64,000 nt of DNA from Mallotus nudiflorus. Lineage: Eukaryota; Streptophyta; Magnoliopsida; Malpighiales; Euphorbiaceae. The translations under genes were made by a program, and so were the position numbers. This document shows, piece by piece, positions 47,148 through 60,977 of the stretch. Location: contig CANTUR010000049.1 of NCBI GenBank assembly GCA_947683625.1, forward strand, positions 2,830,501 through 2,894,500, in the 5' to 3' direction. The notes beneath the pieces were generated by a model. It was not told the origin of the DNA. It saw only the letters and a list, made by a program, of their open reading frames with translations, and ran no database searches. Each line of letters starts with the position of its first letter. Position 1 is the stretch's first letter.

Positions 47148-48698
47148 ATCTCCCTTTTTACCTTTCTTTATACCCTTAAAATTATCCTTACTACCAATAA
47201 CCTCATCATCATTCCCCTTACTAGCTTTAATCTCTACTTCATCATCATCCTCAACCACTCTCTTATTCTTACTAGCAATATTTTTTTTCTTCCTTACCAC
47301 TCCTCAAAGTGATTTCTTCGCAAGTCTCTTTTAGTGCAAACTCCGATTGGCTTAGTAACTTTCCCAAAGGTTTAGAGTTAGAGGAAAAGGCTTATTGAGC
47401 AATCTGGTCTTCAAGGATGCAGTTATGGGTGGCAAGTTGTTCAAGTTTAGAGTTAATTTGCTTAAATTGCTCCTTACTTTATTTGTTGATGGTCATTTAT
47501 TGGTTGATAAATTGTTCCATGAGTGTTTCAAGGTTGGATTTGGGTTGTGTAAGATTAAAAGTTTATTGTTTTATGGGAAATCCTGATGGGTTTTGTGGTT
47601 TGGTGTTTAGGTTAAATGGTGGATTAAGTTGAGAGGATGGATTGGACCATGAAAGCCCAGGGTGATTTCTCCTTTGAGGGTTATAAGAGTTGGAGTTCAG
47701 CCCCATTCTTTGGTTAAAAGCTCCTTGTACATAACTCACATCCTCATTAGTACTCATATTACATTGATAATATGAATGAGATCCTCCATAAAACTCACAA
47801 ACAACATTAGTACTTTTTACATAATTAGCTTGAGTTTTACTTACCAACTTGGTGAGAGCATCTACCTTTACATTCAATAAGTTGATGGTGTCAAGCTCTA
47901 AACCTCCTTTGGCTTTTGCCATTATTGTTTCATCTCTTATATACCCTTGAGATGCGAGTTCTTCAAGCAAAGTAGCAGCTTCCTTAGCTATTTTATCCAT
48001 CCATTTTCCATCAGAAGCTGTATTAACAATGTTCCTGGTCTCGTCTGTCAACCCATTGTAAAAAATTTACGTAATCATCCAATCCGGCAAGCCATGATGT
48101 GGGTATTGCCTTTGAAGTTCCTTGAATTTTCCCAGGCTGTATAGATTATCTCACTTCCATTTTGCTTAAAAGTTGTGATCTCATTGTGAAACTTGGCTAT
48201 CTTGTGTGGTGGAAAATATTTGTGGAGGAGTACTTGCTTCAATTGGTCCTATGTTGTTATTGACTCACTCAGCAAACTAGCAAGCCAAAGTTGTGCTTTA
48301 TCCTTGATTGAAAATGGGAAAATTCTAAGCCTTATTGCATCATTGGTCACTCCATTGATCTTGAAGGTTGCACACATATTAAGGAAAGTCAATATGTAAG
48401 CATAGGGGTCCTCTCCTTGCAAACCTCCAAAATGATTATTTTGCACCATTTGAATGATACTTGGCTTGATTTCGAAGTTATTGTTGGTAATAGATGGAGC
48501 CATAATCCCTCTAAAACTACCTGTTACATTGGGCATAGCAAAATCACCTAGCGTTCGTCTTACCAGTTCAGCCATATTATTCAATTCTCTTAGATTCACT
48601 CTTCTATGTCTTTGATCTTTGCATAAAGCACACAAAGTCAATTCAATTTCAGGATCAAAGTCTAGAGAATTATCACTAGCACTTATAGTGAGCGTCAT
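47148..48698 (-). pseudogene. Gag of the Athila element
   Basis: The N-terminal piece 48249-48698 starts MTLTISASDNSLDFD and has the gag block FLNMCATFKINGVTNDAIRL, RIFPFSIKDKAQLWLASL. The second piece 47563-48051 has VNTASDGKWMDKIAKEA, a CEFYGGSHSYYQCN knuckle-like string and SNSYNPQRRNHPGLSW, typical of Athila gag. A frameshift separates them (about 48,060-48,240). The C-terminal acidic/Lys-rich linker ends at the solo LTR. Confidence 0.88.
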
Positions 48699-48806
48699 CT
48701 AAAACAAAAATTAAAATCAACAATTACAAATTATAAAAGAAAATACAAATTAAAGCCTAAAATAACTTTTCTCTACCATAAGTTAATAAAAATTACTTAA
48801 CAAACC

Positions 48807-48823
48807 CCCCGGCAAGGATGCCA
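48807..48823 (-). other. Primer-binding site of the Athila element
   Basis: Element strand TGGCATCCTTGCCGGGG, a slightly mutated form of the Athila-type TGGCGCCGTTGCCGGGG site, five bases inside the 5' LTR. Confidence 0.88.
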
Positions 48824-48828
48824 AAATT

Positions 48829-50230
48829 TGGTGCGGGTCAAATTAATACCCTAGTCTTTAAGACTTAGTATATAATAAGTAGGGTGTCGAACACTGGGAA
48901 ATTTGGAGTGAATTTTGTATTAATCGGATAGATAGTCAAATGGATAGGTGAAATAATATTAAAATAATACTAGTTTATGCTAATTAATTTAAAGTTATTA
49001 AATTACTAAGTATCTAATTAAATTTTATATAATAACAATAATTTAAAACAATGTATGCGAGAGTTACATTTCAGAATTAAGAACTTTAAAAGTAAATAAT
49101 CATATAAATAACATGTATTGATTGGAGAAATTAACTAATGTTCCTTTAAAGCAATTCCATTGTCAACTAAGGGTATTTTTACTTAGAGTCCACATTCATT
49201 CTCATGAATTTGTAGAGATAAGTAAAAACAATAACAAGTTCTATTCTACTTCTTTATTCCCTTAAAGTGAATTTTTTGTCTCCAAGTATTATTCTAACTT
49301 TTAAGTGATTTCAATTATATTTCCACCAAATTATCCCAATTCTTATTGTGAACAATTGATTAAAAAGTTACATATGGTGATCAAGCATATATAACACAAT
49401 TTAAAACTTAATTGAAATTAAATCAATCATGAATCATAAAAGATAAAAATGTAGTTCTTAAATTAATTCATCATTGTAATTCTCATACAAAAACTTAGCC
49501 AAGATACATAATGAATGAAATTAAAGAATAATAAGAAAGAATTTGTAACATTAAATAACTATATAAAAAAGAAAAGGGAAAACCCTTTACTATTTCTTCT
49601 AGAAATCACTTGATATAGAATGATCCTTTTTTAATTCTTGGCCATGTCTTCTTTCCACACTTCAAGTTTTTCTTAATAAACTAGATTTTGACAATGATAA
49701 CTAAATAAAAACCAAGTATTTTTTTCATGCTTGAAAATAGAGCCAAATTAATGTATTTATAGTCTTCTTAGCTTCCCAATTCGTGCCTCCTCAAATGCTT
49801 GTAAAAATGAAAAGATATGATGAAAAGGTGTGAAGGACGAGTCACCACCATTATGCCAACTTAGGAGTAACTCGGCACTATGACTCTCTATTATGACTCG
49901 GCACCACTGTGTCAAGTTGGCACGATCTCTTTTCTGTAATTTTAGCTATTGACGACTCGACACCATTGTGCCGAGTCGGTACTTATGCTTTCTATCACGA
50001 CTCAACACCACTGTGCCTAGTCGGCATGACTCACTTTGACCCTTATCTTAACCTTTCTCGAGCCTTTCTTCATTCCATAGTATTCAAATGCAACTTTAAG
50101 CATGAGATTAGCCTTCAATAACCTACAAATTACATAAATAACATAAAAGCACACAAATAACAATTATAATATAGTAATTAAACACAATCCAAAATGCACC
50201 TAAATAACTATGTTATTTTGCATATTATCA
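48829..50230 (-). repeat. 5' LTR of the Athila element
   Basis: Partner of 35837-37228. Element-strand TATA box complementary to 49753-49762. It carries extra copies of the palindromic ACTCGGCAC/GTGCCGAGT motif (about 49,890-50,035) relative to the other LTR. Confidence 0.9.
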
Positions 50231-50385
50231 ACTCTCAACTTATTTGAGACTCTAAGTGACTCTCGATTTCCTTTACAAGTTTGAGACTTCATGCTACTCT
50301 CAACTTATCTGAGACTCTATGCGAGTCTCAACTTGTTTTAACTTGTGCGAGACTTCAAGTGACTCTTGACTTATTTTAAACTTGT
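50231..50385. repeat. 37-bp minisatellite, right part
   Basis: Resumes with CTCTCAACTTATTTGAGACT units of the same kind as 35610-35836. Confidence 0.8.
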
Positions 50386-52406
50386 AGTCCATTTTTTGTA
50401 ATTCATTTAATTATAGAATTTTCATACTAACATGTGTTTCCAAGATTGAGTTTGTAGGAAAGCACAGTCTGCGAGTTGCAATACACTCAGATATGGAATC
50501 TTAACCCTTTAAGTTTATTTTATGCCTTGTCAGAATTTGTGTGTTATGATTGAGGCATGCAAATCAAAAATTTCTTTTCAAATGTTTTAGGCATAAACAC
50601 AAAAATCCCTTTAAAGTAAGGAGCAAACTGTTAGGGTTGTTTTTCAAAACCCTAAAGGTTAATGATGAAAGCAAAAAAATATCTCACCAATATATGAGAT
50701 TGATCAAGAATGATGATTAAAAAGTAAGTTCATAACCATTTGAAACATTAAAACTTCACCTGAGTACCAAATTGAACCTTTTTGATACCAAACCTAACCC
50801 TGAGAAAGAGGTTCTGATGACTATGAGAGAGAGATTATGTGTCAAGTTTTGTTTGTTGAGTCAATTAGTAAAGTCCTGAAAAGGACTATTTTTATGTTTG
50901 TGTTTTCTTTTTTCAAACTGGTTATCAATATGGGAGTTTTGGTTTAACATTAGGAAGCCCTATAATGAAAAGTCAAACTTTAGTCAATGGACCTTTTCAG
51001 AGGTCAAATCAAACCCCCGGAGTTGAATTTTAGTCTAAAAATATCTTTTAAAATCATAGTGTATCAATGTGGACCATTTGACAAAAGTCAAAATTTTGAC
51101 CTATAATTATCAAATCGGGTCTCATATGTGTAACAAAATAATGCATGATTCCCTAGGAGTAGTGATTAAGGAAAGCATATTCTATTTAAGAATATTCTTG
51201 GACAAGTTTCAAATTAAGATTAGTATATGTATATACTTTTGTTTTTTAGTGTGTAATTATATCCCTTTGAGTTATAACCTATATACAAATATACCACCAA
51301 GCCTTCATTTGTAAATAAAAGGTTCAAGGTAGCATTTTATGAAAGGGGGAGCCAATGATAAGAGATAGAAATTCTTGTATCAAATAGTTAGTGAGAGAAA
51401 AAGAAAGAAAAATTGAAAATTAAGCCAAAAATATTCCAAAATAAACACTCTCCTCATCTGCCCTCTTTCTCTCACCTTTTTCTTATTAATCTCTACCCAA
51501 TTTCTATCCTCATTAATCGCTTTAAAATCCCACATCAACTAAAAATCCCACATCAAGCAAGTTCTCACTTGACCCTATTTACTTTTAATCTCCATTTCTT
51601 CAATTCAATCTTTATTTTTGGTGAGTTTAATCTTATATTCTTAGGCTAAACACTTCTTAAAACTCATTTCCCTTTAACTTGGGTTCAATTTCTTGGGTTT
51701 TGAGCCTTTATTTTTCAATTTTGTTGCAAGAAAATCAAGTTTTTCACTCATGCACTAGAGGGGATAGCTGGAATTGGAGCATGAACAGTTGACTGGCTAT
51801 TCAGCTCCTAAATCTAGCCATCCACAATTAATTTTAGCTAGATAGAGCCCAAATTCAGCTTTCTGTGTCTACGCCTCTAAATTATACACTCTTTGCTTCA
51901 ATATGATTTTGATGATGGTCCTAATGACTCATATACATTTTATGATGATCATATAACATCTAATTGAATCTAAAAGGTCCTAAAATGATCAAATTTAATA
52001 TTTTTCTAATTTATTTTTATTTTTAAAATATTTTTTCAATATTCATCTTTTGTTTTAAAGCTTTTGCATTTTCTTGATTGCTTTGAGTTTGATTGAGCTT
52101 ATGATTAGTGATCAATATTGTGATGCTTATTGTGCATCATTGATTGTGATTTGGTGTTTGTGAATTGATTATGTGCTAATTTAGTGACCTAATTTTGTGC
52201 CTTGAACTATGTATTGATTATTGTGTATATACATTGAGAAAATTATGTGCATTTGTGTTAATCTCTCAACTTTTATTATGATTCTTGTGTGCATACCTTT
52301 GATTTGGTTTTGTTGATAATATTTTAGTCTAGTTTGTGATTATATAAGCTTGTGTGTATTTTCTGTACCTAAAAGCATCAATTGATCATTATTAGTTAAA
52401 TTGATT
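50386..52406. other. Non-coding, remainder of the split LTR and unassigned DNA
   Basis: The Sirevirus-type LTR that started at 34,470 should end somewhere near 50,560-50,600 (TTTTAGGCATAAACA), but the end is not certain. The rest is AT-rich with no gene. A TATA-like TAAATAAAAGG at about 51,313 may belong to another old LTR. Confidence 0.35.
52402..52406. repeat. TSD TTGAT, left copy
   Basis: Matches 55384-55388 exactly. Confidence 0.92.
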
Positions 52407-54891
52407 GTTATAACCCGATATTTTATAAATTATTAAATTAATTTTTGGGATTTGTAGTGTTAATAAATATTTTATTAAATTGTTATATTATAGTTATTTT
52501 ATGAAATTAAATTAAATTCAAGTGTTATTAATTATTTTATTATCTTATGGTATTAATATTAAATTGAGTTTTAAAACTTGAATTTGTGGTTATATATTAT
52601 TTAATAATAATATTATTACTATTATTTTTTTATGAATAGTGTTAATTTAGTGTATATAATATAATTTAATTTTTTGTGGTGAATTTAATCAGAAAAGTAA
52701 ATGTCTAAATCAAAATATTATTTTTTATTATTTTGTCCTTTTCTCGTTTTTTAAAAAAAATATATACATAAACTTTTTTTTTTTCCTTTTCCCTCCTCCC
52801 TCTTTTCTTTCCTTCCCTCCCCTTCCTTCTCTTTCCCTTCTTCTTCCCTTCTCTATATGAAATGCAAAACCACACCTGTCCTTCCCCTCTGTGCGATGGA
52901 GCTTAGCAGCGCCACCATCGTCATCATTGTTCTATTTCAGCTTGCCACCATTTGTTCTTCCTATCGCCACCATTCTCTTCCCTCTACCTTCTTCCTTCTC
53001 AACACCAATCACTTTCGGAGGCCACCGGTGTCGTTTCTGGCAACAATAGTGATCGAGGTTGTCTCGTTTGAAAGCTTGTTCCTTGGGCTTCATTTCCCCC
53101 AAGGCAATTTCCTTAAACAACCTTGAATTCAGCTTCAATTTATAGATTTCATTATAAGGTTTATAATTTCAATTATTAATTTTGTGTTCAATTGGTTTGA
53201 TTCTTGTTAAATTGACTTTCAATTAGTTAAATTAAAGTTGTAAGCTTTCCAAAAATGTATTTAAATTAGATTTTGGAGATAGTTGAATTTTGAGTACTAT
53301 TCTGAACTCAGTTACTATTCACTAGGACTGTCCCAGCTTGGACATGTGTTTTATTTTTAATAAATTTTATGAACTATTTTAAGCATGTTTCGTTAAGAAA
53401 ATTTATTGAAATTATGTTCTGATTATTTATTATGAATTTTTGAATGTTTATGTAAAAATTGGATTTTTGAAAAAATTAGTATAAATTAGTAAATTTTACA
53501 TTTTAATTGAAATTATTATGTTTTAGATAATTTTTGAGTAATAAATAGTATTAAAATAATTTTTATGAATTGGTTACTATTTTTAGCTAATTAGTAATAA
53601 TTTCCGGAAATATATTTAAATAATAGTTTTATCTATTATTATTATGATTAAATGAAAATTTAGCTATTTTTATTATATATTTGAGCAATTTAAATAATTA
53701 TTTGTAAATTATGCTATTTGATTTCGAATATTTGAAAATAGATTTTAATTAATATTATTTAATTATATTTGAGATTTTTTTATTTATTTTGAAAATAAAT
53801 ATCTTTGATGTTTTTATTATTTAAATAAATTGAATTGTGATATTTTATGATTTTTATGAGTTTTGGTGAATTATTAGTATTTAATATTATTTTATTTGAT
53901 TTTGTGTATATTGGTTATCGGTTGGGCAATTTATACAGTTTGGGGACCTAACCCGAGAAGTTAAGCTGTGTAAATATTTGAAGTGTGTTTACATGCAGGA
54001 TCGACTCTACTTTTAGTAGAGAGACATTCATTTTACAAAGGAGAATATGCCGAATTTTTAGTAAAATTCTCGTAAAACGTGACATCGGATGATCCTGAGT
54101 TTTGAATTGTTGTTGAGTCGTGTCCTAGATTGAGTCATTCTTTAGAATTTCTAGAAGTATAAATTGAGATTTTGATTCTAATATATTATTATTTTCCTTA
54201 GTTGCTCCGCATGCTAAGCCTATCAGATTGGGCCAGCCAAGCCAGGGTCGAGGAGCGCGATAGAACTGTGAGTTATTATTATATGTATACATTGCATCTA
54301 GATTAAATATTATGAGTATCCATATGTTTTTAATAAATATGAATTTAATTATGCTCATTTTATTATATGATATTTATTATTGTTAATATTTATACATGTT
54401 TTCATATATATAATTGAAAATATTTATTGTGAAAATGAATGTTATTCATGTTTATTGTGATTTTCATTATTTTACTATGAAATAACATTTTTGGAGGATA
54501 GTTGTAGAACATGACACCTAGCGAGTCATGCTAGGTTTGTTGCACAACAGTATGCTAGAATTAGGCTTTGAACGTTGATATGAATTTATGATTTTTGGTG
54601 AATGGTGGATAATAAGGGGTGTGATTGTGAATCCTCGATTGACCTGTAGGGTACTCGGGGTCAGTTAGCACCCGTAGTGGAACTGCGAATCCTTGGTTGA
54701 CCCTTTGTGTACTCAGGGCTAGTTTACTATCAAAATTTAGATAAAAGAATATTTTTGGAGTTATAAAAAGTTTGATAGCTAATGATATTCAGTGTTGAGG
54801 TTGTGGAAATTTAGGGATTTTACTATGATCCTCCACTCAAAATTTTCTATATTTATTATTATTATAAATGGATTTAGAGCATCTGTATGAA

Positions 54892-54923
<32 letters not shown>

Positions 54924-55383
54924 TAATTATACTGATGCTTGAATGTCTATGTCTTTAGATTGCATGTGTATATATAATAATAATTCACTCAGTGAGGTCT
55001 GACCCCCTCAATATTTTTTTCAGGATCTTATACTTTAGACCTCCCCATTAGACCTATTCGTCGGACTCTTTCCTCCTTAGCTGACTTATGTAAATATTGA
55101 ACCGTCACTTTTCTTGTATTTTAGTAAAAACTGTAGTAGTAGTGTATCTTATTGTATTATCTGTATTGTATCATATAGTAATTTATTTTTGAAGAGTCGT
55201 ATGATTATATATTTTATTATATTATGAAATGGATTTCTTTTATATTATTTAAAGTTTTTATTCTGAGGTATTTTTGTGTTATGTTTACATGTGTTTTTAT
55301 TTTAAGGCTTGTTTTGAGTGCCAAATTCTCACGAATTCTCGTTCTCTAGTGTTGGTCATGACTTCTCCTTTTGGGTCGTGACA
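52407..55383 (+). mobile_element. Solo LTR 1, relative of the Tekay-type LTRs
   Basis: 2977 bp, TGTTATAACCCG...GTCGTGACA, flanked by TTGAT on both sides, with no internal region. It shares with the Tekay LTRs the CTCTACT/AGTAGAG hairpin (54005-54021), ATTCACTCAGTGAGGTCTGA (about 54,984) and the terminal GGTCATGAC...GTCGTGACA. A two-copy TTGACC...ACTCGGGG unit lies near 54,635-54,720. Small ORFs inside, such as 52857-53126, are incidental. Confidence 0.92.
54005..54021 (+). other. Hairpin in solo LTR 1
   Basis: CTCTACT, TTT, AGTAGAG, equivalent to hairpin 1 of the Tekay LTRs. The second hairpin (about 54,050-54,075) is degraded here. Confidence 0.65.
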
Positions 55384-57489
55384 TTGATGTATTCAAAGGG
55401 CCATACATCATTTTTATAATTCTTTTTGGTTTTTAATAAACTTTCCTTTATTTTATTATGTGAGTATTATCTCTAACTAATTTTTCTTCTCTTATTGATT
55501 ACTATTACTAACCAATTTTTTTTTTACTTGCATTTTTGCATCTAATGCATTCTTATGTGCTTAATGCATACCATGTGTCTTTTGCATATCACTACCATGT
55601 GTGTGAATTATTTTTAGATCTTTTAGGTGCATTTTGCATGAACCCTGACATTTATATACCATTCTTACATGAATTTGGAATTGCATCATATTGCATGCAT
55701 ACCGTTTGCGTTTGCATCATGCATGCAACCCGAACTTATTTAATGCTTGTGTGGATCATGCAATTGCATTTACATCATGCATTTTGTATATATATATATA
55801 TATATATATTTGCTACTCCATCTCAAGGCTGTTGTCAATCTCTCAATTACTAACTCTACTAACTTTGCTAACTCTACTAGCTACTAACATTTATTTTTAT
55901 TACAATTTCCTTTTCAAGCATTTTATTTATTGTCCAAATATTATATATTGCTCATTTTATTATCAAGCTCCTAATCTCAATCTCTATATTCAATCTCTAT
56001 ATTGCTCATTTTATTTAATTGTTCCTTTAGTTTTTTTTTATTTCCTTTATATTTCTTCATTATTATCTCTATTCTCAATCTAATTTTCTATTTATTTTAT
56101 GCTCAATTTATCATTTATTTGCTCATTTTTATTTAATTGTATCTACTTCCAATTATATCTACTTTATACTTTATTTATTATTTATTTTATTTTATTTTAA
56201 TTTTAAATTTCCATACTTGTTATCTCTATATAATCATTACAATTCTATTCTCTATATCTCTAATCTTATTTTCTTTACATTTTTATGCTTAATTTATCAT
56301 TTCTTTGCTCTAATTCTTTTATTTATTTATTTCTGTTTCTATGTTATTAATTTACTCACAATCACTTTCTTTTAATATTTTGTTTATTATTTATTGTGAT
56401 GATTTAATCCATAATCTGATCTTAATTTCTACTCTCATTATATTTTTATTTTTCTTTCTATTTTATTATTTATTTTACTTATTATTGTCATTTATGCATC
56501 TCTACTATATTGTTTTCTTTCTTTTATATTAATTGTTATTTGTTTACTATTTCTAGATTAATTTTTCTCTACACCTCAATTTCTATTTTACTTTAAGTTT
56601 TATGTTTGTTACTTTTCCTTTTATATATGTCTCTACACTATCATTTTTCATTTATTTAATCTCTTTATTTATAGTTTATACTTACTATTTGTAATTTAAT
56701 TCTTATATTAACATATTCTTTCCTTCATAAATTTAATGTTTAACTTTCTATTCTCATCTCCTTTTCTAATTCCTTTTTATTTTAATGTTTTGATCTTTTT
56801 ATTACATATCTATTATTTATTATTTATTTTATGTATTTTCCAATTTATTTGTCCCAACTTTTAATTTTGGCTAAATAATTCAATTTTTAATAGAAACACT
56901 AGTATAATTCTATTTTCTACCTTGATTTTAAACACAATTTCCTTTTTATTTATTTTATTTCAATAATTTCTCTCATAATAACTTTTATTCTTATTTATTT
57001 TGATAATATCTTGATTTTCCTTTGTATTATATTTTAAAGGAGTTTTATATTGATTGATATTCTTTTCGTTATTCAAGTTTAACTATTATTTTATGTCCTT
57101 TTGTTGCATTCAAAATTGTCATTATTATATTTTATTTGTGAATATTTGTTTATTGCTTGGTATTACATTTTGTGTGATCACTCATAATGTTGAAATTCAA
57201 CTAAGATCTGAAAACTAATTGTTTTATTTTCTTCTTTTTAAAACTATTTATGATGATTATTGGGATGATAATGAGGCAATAATTGATGATGTGTATTCAA
57301 TTTGTCCAAGGTACAAGATGTATATCTTGAGGCCTAATTTGATGAATTATACACTTTATAAAGACTCCAATTTGACTAATTAATCACCATAAGTTTGGTC
57401 TTTTTAGTCCTTTTTAAATTTTTATTTCCTATTTAATCATTTAAGAAATATTAATTAATTTTATTCTTTTTATTTACCACATATATATA

Positions 57490-57508
57490 TACACACACAC
57501 ACACACAT
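57490..57508. repeat. (AC)n microsatellite
   Basis: About nine AC units; pairs with the (GT)n at 57904-57934 around an inverted repeat. Confidence 0.9.
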
Positions 57509-57518
57509 ACATGTATAT

Positions 57519-57898
57519 GACAGTTTGTCTGTCTTTCATGTATGTATCCTTATTATGGTATCAGAACTTATAGATTGAGTAGAGAATTTGCAGGGAAAAT
57601 AAGAAATCAACAAGAAAATTTTTTTTGTCTTTTATATTTTTAGTACTATAAGCATAATCTGATAAATAAGATTGTCAGGTATTAAAAGAAATTTTTTATA
57701 ATTTAGATTTTGTTTATACATTAATCTATATTCATTTAATGACATTCATTCTGTTTTTAAATACTATTATGCAAAATCAATTCTTGTTCCTAAAAAATCT
57801 TCAAGTATATTTAATTCCACATATTTTTGTGATATTTTATATTCTCATAGTACTGATAATTTATAAATTAATAAGTTCAAAGTAGTAGAAATTATATA

Positions 57899-57939
<41 letters not shown>

Positions 57940-57952
57940 CAGACAAATTGTC
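57519..57952. repeat. Inverted 20-mer pair
   Basis: GACAGTTTGTCTGTCTTTCA at 57519-57538 and TGAAAGACAGACAAATTGTC at 57933-57952 (one mismatch as inverted repeats). The right arm abuts (GT)n. Possibly the same LTR end in opposite orientation, or the ends of a small element. Confidence 0.6.
57904..57934. repeat. (GT)n microsatellite
   Basis: About fifteen TG units directly before the right arm of the inverted pair. Confidence 0.92.
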
Positions 57953-58457
57953 CAAAGATAGACAAACTATCAAAATTCATAGTATAAATAAAAAAATTTT
58001 GTACAACATAATAACTATGAATAATTAAATCACACAAATATTCAAACTATGGATGAAAATATAAAAAGAGTGAAAAAACTTACAGAGAGATAACTTTCTA
58101 CTCACAAATATATATTGAACTCCTAAAAATTTTATTCATAAGATTTTTCATTGTTTTCATAACAAAGATACATACCTATTTATAGACAAGCAAATTTAAT
58201 AAAATATAAGTTAATCTAATTAAAATAGGAAACATACTTTCAATTAAATTAGAATTATATTTTACTTAATTTAATTCTTTTTAGAAATAAAATATAAGTT
58301 AACCTAATTAAAATAAGAAATAGACTTTCTATTAAATTAAAATTATATTTTAATTACTTTAATTTTATTTTTATTAGTAAATGATGGAATTATCCAATTT
58401 TTATATAATAATGAGTAAAGATTTTTTTGTAATTTTGTTTGTCCTCCCCCCTCCTTC

Positions 58458-58462
58458 GTCCA
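58458..58462. repeat. TSD GTCCA, left copy
   Basis: Matches 61433-61437 exactly. Confidence 0.92.
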
Positions 58463-58781
58463 TGTTGTAACCCGATATTTTATAAATTATTAAATTATTT
58501 TTGGAATTTGCAATGTTAATAAATATTTTATTAAATTGTTATATCAAGTGTTGTTATTTATTTTATTATATTGTAGTATTAATATTAAATTGAGTTTTAA
58601 AACTGAAATTGTGGTTATATATTATTTAATAATAATAATATTATTATTATTATTTGTGAACAGTGTTAATTTAGTGTATTTTATATCATTTATTATTTTG
58701 TGGGGAATTTAATTAGAAAAATAAACATTTAAAATTTAAAACATTATTTTATACTATTTTGTCTTTTTCTCATTTTATATA

Positions 58782-58816
<35 letters not shown>

Positions 58817-60912
58817 CCTAAAATTTTCCTTCCGTCCTCTCTTCCCTTTCCTTCCCCCTTTCCTCTCTTTTCCATTCCCTTTCTTCTTTTTGCGTTTTGC
58901 AGAAATAGAGCGCGCCACCACTAACCACCCACGCCTCCGTCGTTCACCATCACCACCACCACTTTTTCTTCACTTCCTCCACCATTTCTTCCTCTCCTCC
59001 CTTCTTCCTCCTCTTGACACCACAAGCTTTCGGAGGCTGTCGGCGTCAATTTCTATAACAACAAAGGTTGTGGTTGGTCTCATTTGGAAGCTTGTTCCTT
59101 GGGCTTCATTTCCCCCAAGGTAATTTGTTCAATTAACCTTGATTGTATCTTCAATTTTGTATATTTTAATTTAGGGTTCATAATTTCATTTGTTGATTTT
59201 GATTTCAATTGCTTTAATTATTGTTAAATTGACTTTAGATTAGTTAAATTGGATGTAAGCTTTCCAATTATGCGCTTGAATTCAATTTTGGTGATAGTTG
59301 AATTTTAAGCACTATTTCGAGCTAGGGTACAGTTCACAAGGATTGTCCCGGCTCGAAAATGCTTTTTATTTTTAATAAATTCTATGAACTATTTTAAGCA
59401 TGTTTCATTAAGAAAGTTTATTGAAATGGTGTTTAGAATATTTATTATGAATTTTTGAATGTTTATGTAAAAATTTGATTTTTGGAAAAATTAGTATAAA
59501 TTAGTAAATTTTATATTTTTATTGAAATTATTGTTAATTATTATGTTTTAAATAATTTTTGAGTAATAAATAGTATTAAAATAATTTTTATGAATTATTT
59601 ACTATTTTTAGCTAATTAATAATAATTTCCAGAAATATATTCAAATAATAGTTTTATTTATTATTTTTATGATTAAATGAAATTTTAGCTATTTTTATTG
59701 AAAATTTTAAATAATTATTGGTAATTTATGCTATTTAATTTTGAATATTTGAAAAATGAATTTTTATTAATATTATTTAATAATATTTGAAATTTTATTA
59801 ATTATTTTGAAAATAAGTATCTTTAATGTTTTTATTATTTAAATAAGTTGAGTTATTGTATTTTATTGATTTTTATGGATTTTAGTGATTTTTTAATATT
59901 TATTATTTTATTATTAATTTTGTGAATATCGGTTCTCGGTTGGGCAATTTATGTAGTTCGAGGGCCCAACCCGAGTAGTTGTGCTGTATAAATATTTGAA
60001 GTGTGTTTGCATGTAGGATTGGCTCTACTTTTAGTAGAGACATATATTTTACAGAGGAGATTCTACCAAATTTTCGGTAGAATTCTCATAAAATGTGACA
60101 TCGAGTCGGTCTTGAGTTTTGAATTTTATCAAGTCGCATCCTAGATTGAGTTGTTCATTAGAAATTCTAGATGTATAAATTAGGAATTTAATTCTAATAT
60201 TATTATTATTATTTATTTTCTTTAGTTGCATCAAGATCGATGCTTATAGGACCATGTCAGTTTAGTCTTTTTAGAGGAGTGCACAACTGTGAGTTATTAT
60301 CATATGTATACAGTGCATGTAGATAAGTATTATGAGCATTCATACATTTGAATAAATATGAACTTAATTATGTTCATTTCATTAAATCATATTTATTATT
60401 GTTAATATTCATATATGATTTTCCATAGAAATATTGTGAATATTTTTTATGAAAATAAATAAATAAATATTTTGAAGGATAGTAATAGAATGTGCTGCCT
60501 AGTAGGCTACATTAAGACTGTGTGTGCACCAATACATTAGAATGTTAGGGTTAATGTTGTGAAATTTATTGAAGTGAGATTTGGAAAATTGATCATTGAG
60601 ATTTATGGTGAGAGAGTGGTGTGATTGTGGAAGCTCAGTTAACCTAGTGCCTCAGGGCCAATCATGTCGACAGTAAGACTATGGAAGCTTGGTTGACTTA
60701 GTGTCTCGGGGCCAGTCTACTATCCAAAAATTGAGAAGAGAAATATTTTGGAATTAAGTGAGCCTGTTGGCTAGTGAGGTTCAGTGATTGAGGTTGCGAA
60801 ATATTTTGGGGTTTTGCTCCGACCCTTCACCCAAAATTTCTTTTCTGCATTTATTATTATACAAAAGTAGATTTTTAGCATCTATATGAAATACATGTAT
60901 ATATATAAATAA

Positions 60913-60977
<65 letters not shown>

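Larger units (their letters stand above)
55389..58462. other. AT- and pyrimidine-rich DNA, no gene
   Basis: 55,450-57,200 is a T/C-biased + strand with repeated TTATTTATTTTAT. Contains (TA)n at 55,787-55,809. 57,470-58,440 looks like debris of a copia-like element in inverted arrangement: PBS-like TGGTATCAGAAC (57556-57567), an inverted 20-mer pair, and a minus-strand TATA (complement of about 58,188-58,197, CTATAAATAGG). The 3' end of this stretch is the displaced upstream flank of the host gene. Confidence 0.4.

Noticed and set aside
52857..53126. Signal-peptide-like ORF in solo LTR 1
   Set aside because: The equivalent place in solo LTR 2 (58890-59123) has a different unrelated frame, so it is not conserved coding sequence.
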